Part shown: positions 31,430 through 43,320 of the stretch, piece by piece
Layout of the letters: each line of letters opens with the position of its first letter
How positions within the stretch are numbered: position 1 is the first letter of the stretch
NCBI RefSeq assembly: GCF_943734655.1
Contig: NC_071355.1
Span: forward strand, 221,450,527-221,514,526
Direction of reading: 5' to 3'
DNA from: Sabethes cyaneus
Taxonomy: Eukaryota > Arthropoda > Insecta > Diptera > Culicidae
Length of the DNA: 64,000 nt
The notes under the pieces: model-generated
The model's input: only the letters and a program-made list of their open reading frames with translations
What the model was told of the DNA's origin: nothing
Databases searched by the model: none
Program-made: the position numbers and the translations under genes

Positions 31430-33935
31430 TTACCCGAGAATTAAATTCTTCCCCACAGAAGTAGTGTTTATTCTGTTTTTCATAAGATATCTATCAGTGC
31501 TTTGGATCGGCTATTTTACAAAATAGAGTAAATTTTTGAAACAGATTAAAATGGTGTTCATCACGGCATCCCGGCATCCCATGGGGGTGAGACTGGCACT
31601 CAATTTTGTCAGTCAGTTTATTCGATAACCACTAAACAGATTTGCGACCACCAAAAGCAGAAACTTGAAAACAACAACTTGGACTAGTTTTAGAAATACA
31701 TTCTTTCAATATTTAATTTTAAAAGACATACGTCAGCAATTCAGGACAAAAAACTATATATTTCCTTGCTACATTGGCATGATTTTTACCTTTTACAAAA
31801 TATGCTGTTCTTCTAGTTTCCATTAATTTGCGGTACATACTCAATGTCGAATCATACCTTTTTCATTATCCGCTACCTTAATAGATATCTTAAAACAAAT
31901 TAACCAATACAAAATAAAGCTCAATGCACTTACAATGATTCTTCGTACTACGATTTTGTGTAACAATTTGTTCGATTAATAAAAACCATAAGAATCAATT
32001 TCTGATATTGATGTACGCATTGTATATTACAGTCTGATATATTTTATTGTTTTTGTAAATATATAGCTTACAATAATTGCATATACCTATTACGAATCTG
32101 TTTCAACTCGTATTATATCCTTTAACTATATTACAAAGAAAAAAACATTGTGCAAGTTTTATGACCATTTAAATTGTTAACTAGATCTAACAATGCGCCT
32201 ATAGGTACTTTTAAATTTAGTTTTACTTTTTTGTTTATGCTTCATTTTCATATGTAGGGTTTAAATTGTGATTAAAGCAGTTTGAGAGTTTGACATATAA
32301 GCTTAGCGTCATATCATATCGTAAATCGCTTTTTATAACATCATCATCCTGATCATATTATCAGGAAGTCACGTTCTTATAACCAGTTAGCTACATTATA
32401 ACCTACGACGTTGTTTAGAAGAAAATCGAAATACGGTCGCTAAACTATAAACAAAAGTTTTAGGGTTACATGACATGGAATAAATATACACATCGTTCAG
32501 TTGAGTATGACCGGCTCGCTCATAGACTGTTTTGATACAATTACGAAATTAATTGCAGAATTTTTTTATTGCAGGCCTAATTTATTTAGCTAGACAACGT
32601 ATAGTCTGTTGTTCGGCATCATCGACAAAAAAATTATTTGACAGTCTTCTCTCTATGGAATATTCTAGTACACGGATGTTTTGTTGGCATTTATTTAAAT
32701 TCTTGAGTAACAGCCTTTTAGCTCTATTTAATTGAAATTAGCTTTGCGTTTCGTATTCGTATTTACTCAAATATCACGGTAAACTGTATCGATGAATCAA
32801 TGCTTAAAATGTCTCAGTTTGATGCTAAGCGATATGCGCTTTTTAAAGTTTTATTTGTTAGATAATTACGTGCCTTTTCGAACAACCAATCATGAAGTTT
32901 TGTTTTATGCCTGTGTACCAACTTAAGTGCTTAAGTGATGATCCATCTGATTTGGTTCAAACCCCCTTGTTTTTTTTAGAATTTTTGTTTCAGAACACAT
33001 TTCTAGTACTATTGCATCTCAAAATATAAATTGTTTTTGAAACAGGGAATATTCTAAAGAAAACAATGTATGAATCTATATAAAACGAGCATGTGGGAAA
33101 TAAATCACATCAAGCGCAGTTTTTTTTTTGAGTATTTCAAATTTAATAATGTTTAAATTTGAGAATCGTAGGCAAACTTATCTTGTATTAGCATAACGGA
33201 TGTCAAATTTCGAAATAACTCTAGAAACAATTTTAGTGTCGGTTCTCGGTTTACAATAGAAATCACAATCACGATTGTGAAATGGTTCAAAATCCATAAA
33301 CAAGTTCTATAATTTTGTCAAATAGAATAAGTCTGGGTAGAAGTTAAACACCCAATCCCGTTCCTAGATTTTTAAAATATATAGACAAAATTTTGTGTCA
33401 AATAGTTTTGCAACAATCGTTTCTCAAATGCGAAAAAGCCTATGACATTTAACTGCTTACCACTTCTAGGAAGTGATATCTGGAAAGCTGGCAAGTTTTA
33501 GCACATAAGTTACATTTTTTATTTGTGGAACACTGGATCAGATGAAGGCTTTTTCTCTAATAAGCAGTCAATAATCACTGTAAAAACTAAAAAGTCACTG
33601 TTATTGAAAAACTGAGAAAACTGCATACATAAGCCTCGCTGAACTGCCCTATATCTCTTTATTATTTACCGAAACTATCTTGACCATAGACATTTTCACA
33701 AAGACAAATAATGGAACATAACTGCTGAAATATTTGAATGGCTCCCGCGAGTAGGGCAGAGTTAGAGGCAAAGACTTTGAAACAAGGTTTTTTAGGTGAA
33801 TTTTCAATTCAAATGTATAAGTAAAGCTTTAGGTAACGCGTCAAATTGCTATCGAATTGTAGGAGAGAGGCACATGTTAGTTTGCATTTCATGTAACGAA
33901 ACATCTTTGAAATTCACATAGATAGGTACACCGAA
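31430..33935 (-). other. Downstream of the sstn-like gene; likely 3' UTR plus spacer
   Basis: There is no gene on either strand. AATAAA on the minus strand at 33658-33663 is a candidate poly(A) signal for the upstream minus-strand gene, but further AATAAA-like hexamers follow, so a long 3' UTR is possible. Confidence 0.4.
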
Positions 33936-36617
33936 TCAGTTGTAGTTAATTGGGTGGCATATCGACGGATTCGGGGGTTGGTAGATTGTTTTTTGAATCA
34001 CTTCGTTTCCGACACCGGTGGCTGCGCAACTATTTCCGTTGGGACTAATTTGACCGTCGTGCTGTTGCAGCTGCTGCTGTTGCTGCTGCTTCTGTCGATA
34101 CTTCGTCGAATATTTGTAAAAATCGGACATTTCGAAAGGTTTGGTTACCTCCTTGTAGGGTTGAATCTTTCCTTGCTGGACCACAGTTACGTTTTTCGGT
34201 GACTCGGTTTGAATATCCGCCGTGGAGTAGATGGTGATAGCTTTTCCAACAGGCATAGCACACGATGCACCCGGAGAGGTGTTCGTTAACGTTGATGGTG
34301 TGGGAGAGACAGAACATTGTTGTTGTAGCTGCGTTGGAGACGTTAACGTATTCGATGAAGAAGCTGATAGCGTTGGTGAAGTCAATAGATCCGGATGTCG
34401 GGGAGAAAGACTATTTTGGGCATGATGCGACTGATGATAATGCAGTGGAAGATTGTGATTTTGTTGATCATAGAAGTGTGAAACCTGAGGAAGCAAGTCT
34501 AGATGCTGCTGAGTAGGTTGTGAATAGTTGTTCTGGTGCTTGTGAGGTTGCAATGGTGAACGGATTAGCTTTTGTCGTAGATATTGCTGCTGTTGTTGCT
34601 GCTGTTCTCGGAGATAGGCTTGTTGTTTTTGTTCTTCAAGTTGTTTTATTCTGAGTCGTTGCTGACGTTGCTGTTCTATAATTTGTTGTTGCTTCTGCTG
34701 ATAGTATCGCATTTGTTGCGGTGAGAGCAACAACGGCGACGATGAACACATTGAGTAGCTACCTTCGACATTAATATGCAGAGGAGTTTGGATTGATGCT
34801 GAGGTTTGACTAATTGGAGGAGGTGGTGGTGGTGGTGGTGAAGGATATGCTGGCAGCGCAGGAGGATTCATCATAGGCGGTGAAGGTGGCGGCAATATCT
34901 TGTGTTTCACAACAGGACTGTCCAGCGATGTTTCTCGCCACACTTTTTCCCGTCGTTTATTTTCACTGGATGCTGAAGTTACTGAAATTGCGTCGGGTTG
35001 GATAGAATCATCCATTTGCAGCTGCTGCTTATTGATGAAATCAAAATTTCCCATGGAGTTGCTTTTAATAGGGGCAGCATGCGAATAATGACTTAACCTG
35101 GAACGCGACAATTTCATACTGCCACCACCTTGCTTACGATCCAAACTGGCGAAACGATTGTCTACTGCACACCACACTTTTTCACCAGTATCCAGCATCA
35201 TCCAGTAACCTCCGAGCCCAGCCGTTATCTCTTGGTTTATTTCATGATTACTTCCAGTACCATGAGGAAAATTTTTTGAGGAAGTTGTTGACGCGGAAGG
35301 AGGCAGAGGCGGAGGAGGTTGTAATCTTGATATCACCTTTGCATCATACACAAAAGCTTGATCAGGTGTTACAGCAGACGATGCACCTCCCGGAGATAAT
35401 AGTACGTATCCAGAACTTCCACTATGCCCGTGATGCACCGGCGGAGAAGAATTATAATTGTGAAGTTGCTGGTGCATCATCTTGTTCATTCGGCTAGTTC
35501 CACTTTGAGGTGAGTGCGATTGTTGAAAATGCTGATGAATATGAGAATGATGATGATGTCCACTACCAACAGGTGACATTTTAGCAGCTTCAACAGTTGC
35601 TGTTCCGGCTAAGTCATAGCTTACTATGCCACTAAAACTGTCATGACGAGCTCGATGCCGAAGCATGCTTAACTGGGAGACCATAGCAGCAGACGCAGCT
35701 GGGGTCATGCTTTGTGATCCAGACGGCATCACACAAAGCATCCCTGAGTGTATCGAATACGGCGAAATCTGCTGAGAGTGATAGAGTGCAGTTTGTTGTC
35801 CTGGAATTTGCACTAGTAATTGCTGTTTTGTTGCGGATCCCACTGAACTATTCACACTATTGGAATGATTCGATGATGTATTAGATTTAACAGAGTTCCG
35901 TCGTTCTGAAGCGTTCATCATCATGTTGCTGCTATTACTGTTGGAGCGAAATCGATTTGTGTTGTTGCTCTTATGAAGATCGATGTCGTCCCGTGTGGCT
36001 GGAGGAGACTTCTGTTGTTCGGTGGCTTGCTGCTGGCGTTTTTTTAACACGCTTAAATTTTGATTTATGGCCAACAGTTTCTGCTGGGCATTTTCGTAGC
36101 TCTGCTTATGGGTTCTTCGAACTGATTTTGACTGAGAAGTATCGTTGGCCAACCTAAGCGATGCTTCCGATATCTGCTGTTGTATCTGCTTCTCTAGGAG
36201 AAGCTTGTTTATGTCATCTTCTTTATTATTCAGTAAATTTTCGGGAAGCTTAAAACTTGTACCAATTTTCCGCCTTAAGGTGGGCGCAGCTCCATTCTGA
36301 TCTTGACTTCCAACGCCTGCGCTGAAATCACTCGGATACATTCCAATAAGTTGAGCCTCTTCACGTTTAACTTGCTGCAGCTGAGCATATTTTTCATTGA
36401 GCTTTTTCTCCAATTCGGCCTTGCGAACCTTGAGTTGTTCATATTTACTGGAACTTCTGGCCTCATCCTTAAAACCACTTTTAAGTCCTGAAGGGCTTGG
36501 TTTTTGTGCATCCGGGATAGTTGATGCTGTTGCAATAGACTCGGTAGGGGTTTCTTGTTGCTGTTTTTGTTGGGGCTGGTTGCCAAAATAAGATTGTTTT
36601 ACCTTAGCATCTCCCAT
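33936..36617 (-). CDS. sstn: CUPID-domain cytohesin adaptor, stepping stone-like
   Basis: An 893-aa protein in one coding exon. Residues about 57-195 form a coiled-coil CUPID/DUF3338 domain: VRKAELEKKLNEKYAQLQQV, EEAQLIGMYP, LRRKIGTSFKLP, QISEASLRLANDTSQS and HKQSYENAQQKLLAINQNL. This matches FRMD4A, CCDC120 and INAVA, which bind cytohesin Arf-GEFs at cell junctions. In Drosophila the corresponding adaptor for Steppke is stepping stone. The rest is low complexity with Ser/Asn, His and Gln runs, a PPPPPPPP stretch and a conserved-looking segment GGYWMMLDTGEKVWCAVDN. There is no FERM domain, unlike FRMD4A. An in-frame TAA lies one codon before the ATG, fixing the start. It is divergent from Amacr, about 2 kb away. 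The family call is firm; orthology is inferred. Confidence 0.85.
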   Translation of the reverse strand: MGDAKVKQSYFGNQPQQKQQQETPTESIATASTIPDAQKPSPSGLKSGFKDEARSSSKYEQLKVRKAELEKKLNEKYAQLQQVKREEAQLIGMYPSDFSAGVGSQDQNGAAPTLRRKIGTSFKLPENLLNNKEDDINKLLLEKQIQQQISEASLRLANDTSQSKSVRRTHKQSYENAQQKLLAINQNLSVLKKRQQQATEQQKSPPATRDDIDLHKSNNTNRFRSNSNSSNMMMNASERRNSVKSNTSSNHSNSVNSSVGSATKQQLLVQIPGQQTALYHSQQISPYSIHSGMLCVMPSGSQSMTPAASAAMVSQLSMLRHRARHDSFSGIVSYDLAGTATVEAAKMSPVGSGHHHHSHIHQHFQQSHSPQSGTSRMNKMMHQQLHNYNSSPPVHHGHSGSSGYVLLSPGGASSAVTPDQAFVYDAKVISRLQPPPPLPPSASTTSSKNFPHGTGSNHEINQEITAGLGGYWMMLDTGEKVWCAVDNRFASLDRKQGGGSMKLSRSRLSHYSHAAPIKSNSMGNFDFINKQQLQMDDSIQPDAISVTSASSENKRREKVWRETSLDSPVVKHKILPPPSPPMMNPPALPAYPSPPPPPPPPISQTSASIQTPLHINVEGSYSMCSSSPLLLSPQQMRYYQQKQQQIIEQQRQQRLRIKQLEEQKQQAYLREQQQQQQQYLRQKLIRSPLQPHKHQNNYSQPTQQHLDLLPQVSHFYDQQNHNLPLHYHQSHHAQNSLSPRHPDLLTSPTLSASSSNTLTSPTQLQQQCSVSPTPSTLTNTSPGASCAMPVGKAITIYSTADIQTESPKNVTVVQQGKIQPYKEVTKPFEMSDFYKYSTKYRQKQQQQQQLQQHDGQISPNGNSCAATGVGNEVIQKTIYQPPNPSICHPINYN

Positions 36618-37735
36618 ATCTTAATGCTGCTTTGGAATTTGTTGAATTGCACCGGAATATACACAACGATCGCTAGCCAAAGTTGCAGCGCTTCTTTTCG
36701 TGGTCCCTCATTGCAATCAGGAAGTAGTGTGAACGAAGATAGTAACAATATAGTAGTCTTTTTAGTAACACAAACTTTATCACCGTTTAAATTTGCATTA
36801 TCGTTTTTCGAAGAGGCCAGGTATATTACGTTTATGTAACACACCGTTATAGCAAACTATGTTGTTCAGTAGCCCGTTGCACTTTCGTATTGTTAATCAC
36901 GGATAACTGCTCAAGATTGTTGCTGGTAATCAAAACTTGATGTTTGATGTTTTGTCATGTTTGGAATTCTGCTTATGCTTTGTTCGTACTAATTTTGATG
37001 TCAAAATATCAAACACATTAAAACATTGTATCACAGTAGCAATTTTCGATTCTTGTCACTCTCGACTCTCGTGTACTCGGTGTTGTTTACACATAATTTT
37101 CTTCATGTTTTTTCTTACACTAGCAGTAAGAATATCAACTCCCGAATGTCATTTTATGATTATGACCTGTTCATAAACACGACACGCACAAAATTTTTGT
37201 TTTATTCCTTTCATTCATTCGATTTTCACAATTTTCACCAACACTACCGCTATTCAACCAACATTGGGACGATTGACGATCATGCTGTTTCTTTTCTTCT
37301 CACAGTTATCGGTACCAAGACTCATCACTTATGAATTGCGATGGGTGCCCTGAATTCTTTCATACAACTCTCCCAAGAAAGACCATCAAAATTAATATCG
37401 GTTTTGTTTCGATGTTCGCAGCAAATATGTAATACGAACTAGAACAAAATGTTCAATATGTTTCGAAAAATGAAATTAAATCACTTTCAAACTAAGAAAA
37501 TCACTCAAAATAAAACAAATTAACGAAAAAAAACTAGCAGTATGAAACAACGACACGAAAGAGCTGCAAGCTGCCACAAGGATTGGTTTAGTTCAGTGAT
37601 GCCAAATGTTTTAATGACCTGTTTAAAACTGCTCGAAAATCCGAATTAAATTTCTCGGCAACCGAAGCAAGAAGATGGCTCCAGAAATAATTTGAAATAA
37701 TCCACAGACATTTCAGGCACACAGAATTTTGGCTC

Positions 37736-37795
37736 TAGTTTTCAGAAGGTCGCATAATGCATGCAAAAGGGTTGATTATGCGACCTTTTGAAAAC
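37736..37795. repeat. 60-bp hairpin
   Basis: AGTTTTCAGAAGGTCGCATAAT pairs with ATTATGCGACCTTTTGAAAACT across a 16-base loop. One mismatch is seen. Confidence 0.75.
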
Positions 37796-38162
37796 TAAAG
37801 CCAAAATTGTAACATAAAAAAAATTACCGAACGGTCGGCTGTTGAGATTTCGGCAAAATTTTACCAAATTCGGTGCTTATTTTTAAGTGAGTGGGCCACT
37901 ACAAAAAAAGAAGCCCAAAATCGGTTTGTTCACAAGATGGACTTGGGCCCTATGAAGTATTATTCCACCCCGCACACATATAAAGATTTTTTGACATTAG
38001 CTGTGGACCTCGCTGAAGCTGTTTGCAGTAGGAATAATATCAACAACATCAAATTCCAAACTACCGGATCCTCTCCTCCACTCTTTGCTCCCCTCTCACT
38101 CCTATACATAATCGAGCCTCAGCCAATGTCATTCTCGTTAGTGACGAAACCGCAAATTACTT

Positions 38163-38407
38163 CATATGCAGAGCTGCCACAAATACAGATATTTGTGCAT
38201 GCATAAATTTGGGACCCCTCAATTATTTCAGTTGCTGTGATTTCTGGCTCTACTAATGCTCCTGAATTTTAAAGTACTCCATAAACTATTTATGTTATTT
38301 AAAAGATTAGATCGAGAAAATAAAACAATCCGGAGAAAAGGGAGAAAACGATAAGGTCCCAAATTTATGCATGCACAAATATCTGTATTTATGGCAGCTC
38401 TGCCTAT
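38163..38407. mobile_element. Fold-back MITE upstream of Amacr
   Basis: Arms of about 48 bp (38163-38213 and 38356-38407) carry AGAGCTGCCACAAATACAGA, ATTTGTGCATGCATAAATTT and GGGACC, inverted relative to each other around a 140-bp core. It lies about 240 bp upstream of the Amacr start codon. No TSD was assigned. Confidence 0.7.
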
Positions 38408-38649
38408 ATGCGCAAGGCTGCCATTTCAGGCGGAATTGTGAACCACGAAACTTTTTGCCTTTATAGGGTTTACTGCAAAGCAAGCAGCGTTTTATTTTTA
38501 TATAGCTAATTTGGTTCAGTGTAGATAACGACAAAAATAATATACTTGATTAAATTAAAATCAGAAGTCATCGTGTATGAGTCGACCTTTGATTCTTTGA
38601 ATGTAATCTGTAATCAATCCGGGCAAAATCGATTGCCATATTACGGCAA

Positions 38650-39843
38650 ATGGCTTTGAAAGGTTTGAAAGTTTTAGAGTTCACGGGGTTGGCCCCAGGA
38701 CCGTTTTGCGGAATGCTACTAGCGGATTTTGGTGCCACGGTGACTAGGATTGATAAGGTCAGTATTTAGTAGATTTGGACTTTAGTAGCTAGTAATTTTA
38801 CTTTTTAGATGCCTTCCAATATGTTGGATGTGCTTCAGGATGGTAAACGAACAATTGCATTGAACCTAAAGAAACCAAAAGCCGTAGAAATAGTTCGGTC
38901 GCTGTGTAGAACAAGCGACGTATTGATTGAACCATTTCGACCCGGGGTGATGGAAAAGTTAGGCTTAGGCCCGAACGAGATCATGCTAGAGAATCCAAAA
39001 TTAATATATGCTCGATTAACTGGGTTCGGACAGAACGGTCCGCTGGCAGCTCGGGCAGGGCACGACATTAACTATGCCGCAGTTTCTGGCGTTCTCTCCC
39101 TGTTTGGAAGAAAATCAGAGCGTCCGACTGCGCCTATTAATCTGGTTGCCGATTTCGCTGGCGGTGGTTTACTTTGTGCCTTCGGAATTCTAGCGGCGCT
39201 TCTTGAGCGGGAACATTCTGGGAAAGGACAAGTAGTGGATCATTCAATGGTAGAGGGAGCGGCATACGTTGGCAGTTGGTTTTTCAGGTCACAAAAGCTA
39301 CCCATTTGGGGAAAGCCTAGAGGTGAAAATTTGTTAGACACTGGCGCACATTTCTACGATACATATAAAACAAAGGATGGCAAATATATGTCTGTTGGTG
39401 CTATTGAACCTCAATTTTATGAGGAACTCCTAGATGGTTTGGGTTTGCCGAGAGATTCACCACAGTATGAGGATGTTGGAAAGACTAAGATTTTATTTGA
39501 AAAAATTTTTCTGACAAAAACTAGAGACGAATGGACTCACATTTTTCAGCACCGCGATGCTTGTGTGTTCCCAGTACTAGAATTGGATGAAGCTATGAAG
39601 CATCCACAAAATTGTGTTCGCAATACTTTTGTGGATAAACGAGAAAGCAAAAGCTCGGAGATAGTACCATCGCCTGCGCCCAAATTAAGCAGAACACCTG
39701 CTCTTTCCGGCGCACTGACAGACAATATTAATATTGTACAAACAGTCGTAGATATTTTCAACGAGATTGGGTTCGAAGCAAGTGACATTTTAACACTATA
39801 CAACGAAGGAGTCATATTATTACCGACCAAGCCAAAGCTCTGA
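38650..39843 (+). CDS. Amacr: Alpha-methylacyl-CoA racemase
   Basis: Two exons, 38650-38757 and 38809-39843, joined in phase 0 across a 51-bp GT-AG intron, encode 380 aa (human AMACR 382). The enzyme interconverts (2R)- and (2S)-methyl-branched acyl-CoAs so that they can enter beta-oxidation in peroxisomes and mitochondria. Exon 1 reads MALKGLKVLEFTGLAPGPFC, the family N-terminus. Exon 2 continues with RTIALNLKKP, RPGVMEKLGLGP, LIYARLTGFGQNGP and RAGHDINY. The expected catalytic His (H121 in GHDINY), Asp (D151 in ADFAGGG) and Glu (E236 in VGAIEPQFYE) are all present. The protein ends PTKPKL. The terminal PKL resembles a variant type-1 peroxisomal signal, where human has ASL. Taking exon 2 alone as the gene would lose the N-terminus. 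The gene looks intact. Confidence 0.96.
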
Positions 39844-40127
39844 TAAGCAAATGTCCTAAATATTGAGTGATCGCAAATCGCAACCACTGTGGTGTAAACT
39901 GTTTATTTTGGTTATGGCGTTTAGTTTTGGTTTCTGGATAAAAACCATAAAAACAAACCACAACACAATCGCAATAATCGTTTGTAATCTATACAAACTT
40001 TAGAGTGCCTAAATATAGAGTGACGGGGTGTGTGTTGATAAAAAAGTAAATAACTTTCGTTCTTTCCTAATGTATGTCTACCCCGAAACAGACAAAAAAC
40101 TGTAAACTTATTTATTAAATGCGTTTT

Positions 40128-41148
40128 TGACGTAGGACTACGTCTTACGGCAAGTTTTGAGATAGGGTGTCATTCCAAAAAATCGAAAAATGCGAGCGTC
40201 TCGAAAAATGAAAGATTTTGAGCGCTAATAGCTCAGCGGTTTTCCGACCGATTTTCAATATTCTTACACCAATCGATCGGAAAATCTTCTAAGAATTGAC
40301 TCAAATGAAGAGAAGTATGGATTATTGATGTTGAACTATTGAAAAATCGAAAATAATAAACCTATGTTTTACCAGAATTCTCGCTTCGTGGTTGATTGGA
40401 AGATTTTTTGCGATGATCTAAACCTATACCAATTTAATATCTGTGCTTGGGAAGTAAGCCAAAACAAGTGACGAAGCTTCCTCATTTCAACAAGATTTCT
40501 TAACACCGCGGTTAAACCTAGACCATTTTGATGTCCTTGCTTGGGAAGTACGTCAGAAAGAGTGACAAAGCCCCCTCGTGCCAACAGATTTCTTATGAAC
40601 GCGATTAAACCTAGTCCAATTTGATGTCTGTGTTAGTGAAGTGTGCCAGAAAAAATAACACAAGTCCGTTATCCCAACAGATCGCAAATTCTTTACTGCG
40701 AGACGATTAAACCGCGGCGAATTTGATATCTGTGTTGGAAAAATGTGCTACAGCTGTAATGTTCGGTTATAATACGACTCTGTATAAATACACATGCTTG
40801 CCGTTTCATTAGAAATGTAGTGAAAAGATGTGCTGTTGATAAAATAGGATTGAATTGGTAAAATCCCTTCAACGTGGAGAACCATGGGTAATAAAAACAA
40901 TCTTTAATTTCAGTAAGGTAGCAGGAAAGCAATAGTTTGTGTTCTTGATTTCGTTAAATTGTTTTCAAATGCACAATCTTTTGAGAATTGAACGTATGCA
41001 ATATTACTACTTTGATAAATGTTACATACAACGCATGTAGCATGTATATATGTTGCATATAGCATATATACATGAAGAATCAAATGATTACAAGCATGAA
41101 TATATGCTACTATCACTACAAAGAGACTTACGTAGTCCTGCGTCACCT
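40128..41148. repeat. Inverted GACGTAGGACTACGT motif pair
   Basis: TTGACGTAGGACTACGTCTTACGG near 40128-40151 is mirrored by AGACTTACGTAGTCCTGCGTCA near 41122-41143. The pair may be termini or internal motifs of one decayed element that also contains the 97-bp tandem repeat. Ends are uncertain. Confidence 0.45.
40409..40755 (+). repeat. Four tandem copies of a 97-bp unit
   Basis: Each copy has a GATTAAACC-like start, CCAATTTGATGTCTGTG, a GGGAAGT or GTGAAGT block, and an end near CCAACAGATTTCTTA. Copies begin at about 40409, 40505, 40600 and 40697. Divergence is high, suggesting age. The array is between Amacr and the JMJD4-like gene. Confidence 0.75.
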
Positions 41149-42103
41149 ATATATGCGGTCGTGTCTTGTACACAACCCCTCTGATTTTTATTTCCGAGTT
41201 GCGGTCGAAAAGCTAACGAACCTTCGTCAGTAGTCTTTCAGGCATATAAATAATTGTTTTGTGAAATTTTCACCGAGAAATTTATATCTATTTAAAAAAT
41301 TGTAATCGTTTGTAAATTGTAATTGTAATTGTAAATGTAATTGTAAATTGTAAAAATTAAACTCGGGAAATAAAGAATATTTTTGAGTTTTCTACAATTT
41401 ATAAGACTTTTTTCCTGGATTGCCGAAAAAATTGATTTTGAAGATTATATTTATTTTGACCATTTTATGCCTCTCCGCGCTCGACAGTAATTAGTATGTA
41501 TTGTGTCGCCAGCGCCAGTGCTGGATACACAGTATAATCAATATATTGCAGCGACACTGGCATTCTATATATATTGATTCTACTCAGTAGGTAATTAGAT
41601 TTTTAGAATTTTATTTAGTTTTGCCGTGAGGACGTGTGGAAAAAAAATATTGTACCTAATTGATTGATTGGGTAATTTGGGTATCTTTAGATTCAATGTT
41701 TCGGCTCTCTTAATGCATGCAGCCACGCTATTGTGTACAAGAAAAGAAAGAAAAGGATTTATTTTGGTTTTGTATTTAAGAACAAAGTTCGATTCGATTT
41801 GTTAACATTGTTAATAGTGCCATAGTGCCAGTCTCCAGAAATGTATTATTCCGAATAGATCCGCATGAAGGAGTAATGTTTGATTGAAACAACAGCTGTT
41901 TGCTTTGTAGTGTGATGCGGTGCATGGGTTCCGCCGAGTCCATCCAGTTGTTCATCGGGGGACTCATTTAAGTTCCGCCTACTGGAATTCAACTGTGTAG
42001 AATATTAGTAAGTTTTGCGTGAACTCTTTTGTGCTAGATCTAGAATAAGTTTATTTTCAGCTAACAAGACAACAACGTACTCTGTCGTTGAATATATTCA
42101 AAT

Positions 42104-43300
42104 ATGAATCAACTAGAAATTTCCTCGGAACATTTTCATCCTTCCTCTTCCGGCTTCGCAGCTCCGGAAGAAATAAAACGAATTTCGTCAAAAAGCCTAA
42201 GTTATGAAGAATTTTTTACTGAGTATTTGCAAACAAATACGCCCGTTATAATAACTGCTGTGGCCGACCAATGGGAGTGCTACAGGCAGTGGATAATGCG
42301 GAGCAAAACTGATGACGACAAATTAAATATTGCATATTTGAAGGCGCGCATCAAAAACGTGCCCGTTCCAGTGGCAGATTGCGGCAAGCAATATCATAAT
42401 GCACATGAAAAGCAAGACATGAACTTTCATGTTTTTTTAAACTATTGGCATGAAACAAGTGCCGGTGGAAAAGAATCAAAACTTTACTTAAAGGATTGGC
42501 ATCTGCGAGAATTGTTACCCGATTATCAATTCTATGAAACACCTGTATTTTTTGCTTCCGATTGGCTCAATGAATATTTAATTGATCTTGAACAGAATGA
42601 TTACATGTTTGTATACATTGGTCCCAAAGACACGTGGACACCTTTTCATGCGGATGTGTTTTCCTCGTATAGTTGGTCAACAAATATAAGTGGAATGAAA
42701 AAGTGGTTGTTGTTGCCGCCTGGACAGGAACTTGCGCTGAAGGATTCTTTAGGAAATCTACCATTTGATATATCGGAGGAATTACTAGACCTCAAAGAGA
42801 TCGTGTACTACAGTGTATTGCAAACGGCAGGTGAAGCATTGTTTGTACCTAGTGGATGGTATCACCAAGTGCACAATGTACAAAATGCCATTTCGGTTAA
42901 CCACAATTGGTTCAACGGTTGTAATATTGATTACATTTGGTCGACTTTGTATGATGCTACAGAAAAGGTACAAAATGAGATTGACGATTGCAAAGATATG
43001 GAAGGATTCGATGAGCACTGTCAAATTATGTTAAATGCTTCCTATGGAATGAATTTTGAAATGTTTTTGAAAATTTTAGCGCACATTTGCAAAAAACGCG
43101 TGAAAGCCTATCATAGTAGCGAAGAAGAAAGAGTTCACTTCGAAAACTATCGTCTGGGAGTAAATCATATCCGGTTTGATTTAAACGCAATTTTATCGGT
43201 TTTAAAACGAATGATATCTCATAAAGAATTACTGTGCAAATTAAAATTGTTACCAGACGTTGAAAATTGTATGCAACAAATAAATGATGTGCTATTCTGA
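42104..43300 (+). CDS. JMJD4: JmjC-domain protein, JMJD4-like
   Basis: A single coding exon of 398 aa, close to family length. JMJD4 proteins are Fe(II)/2-oxoglutarate oxygenases; the human enzyme hydroxylates a lysine in the NIKS motif of release factor eRF1 and supports translation termination. The N-terminal part has YEEFFTEYLQTNTPVII, typical of the cupin-like JmjC entrance. The iron-binding motif HxD is in TPFHADVF (H182, D184). The distal His is in VPSGWYHQVHN (H254), and VNHNWF follows as in JMJD4. MKKWLLLPPG carries the expected basic and strand residues. A splice-like TTTTCAG lies about 44 bases before the ATG, so a non-coding first exon is possible. It is tandem with Amacr. The gene looks intact. 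Confidence 0.92.
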   Translation: MNQLEISSEHFHPSSSGFAAPEEIKRISSKSLSYEEFFTEYLQTNTPVIITAVADQWECYRQWIMRSKTDDDKLNIAYLKARIKNVPVPVADCGKQYHNAHEKQDMNFHVFLNYWHETSAGGKESKLYLKDWHLRELLPDYQFYETPVFFASDWLNEYLIDLEQNDYMFVYIGPKDTWTPFHADVFSSYSWSTNISGMKKWLLLPPGQELALKDSLGNLPFDISEELLDLKEIVYYSVLQTAGEALFVPSGWYHQVHNVQNAISVNHNWFNGCNIDYIWSTLYDATEKVQNEIDDCKDMEGFDEHCQIMLNASYGMNFEMFLKILAHICKKRVKAYHSSEEERVHFENYRLGVNHIRFDLNAILSVLKRMISHKELLCKLKLLPDVENCMQQINDVLF

Positions 43301-43314
43301 TATTGGGCACTTGA

Positions 43315-43320
43315 AATAAA
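43315..43320 (+). terminator. JMJD4-like gene poly(A) signal
   Basis: AATAAA starts 15 bases after the stop codon at 43300, implying a very short 3' UTR. Confidence 0.65.

Larger units (their letters stand above)
36618..38649. other. Bidirectional upstream region between sstn-like gene and Amacr
   Basis: About 2 kb lies between two divergent start codons. It contains no further gene but has two fold-back sequences (37736-37795 and 38163-38407), so the shared promoter region has been invaded by small transposons. Confidence 0.5.

Noticed and set aside
33954..36591. Several plus-strand open frames opposite the stepping stone-like gene
   Set aside because: They are antisense shadows of CAG-rich and Pro-rich coding sequence.
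40910..41146. Tyr/His-rich 78-codon minus-strand frame
   Set aside because: It is generated by ATATGC/ATGTAG short repeats in the DNA.
41018..41392. Possible solo LTR (starts TGTTAC, ends TTCTACA, with AATAAAGAATATTTTTGAG near the end)
   Set aside because: No matching 4-6 bp target duplication was found at the two ends, and no second copy occurs in the window.
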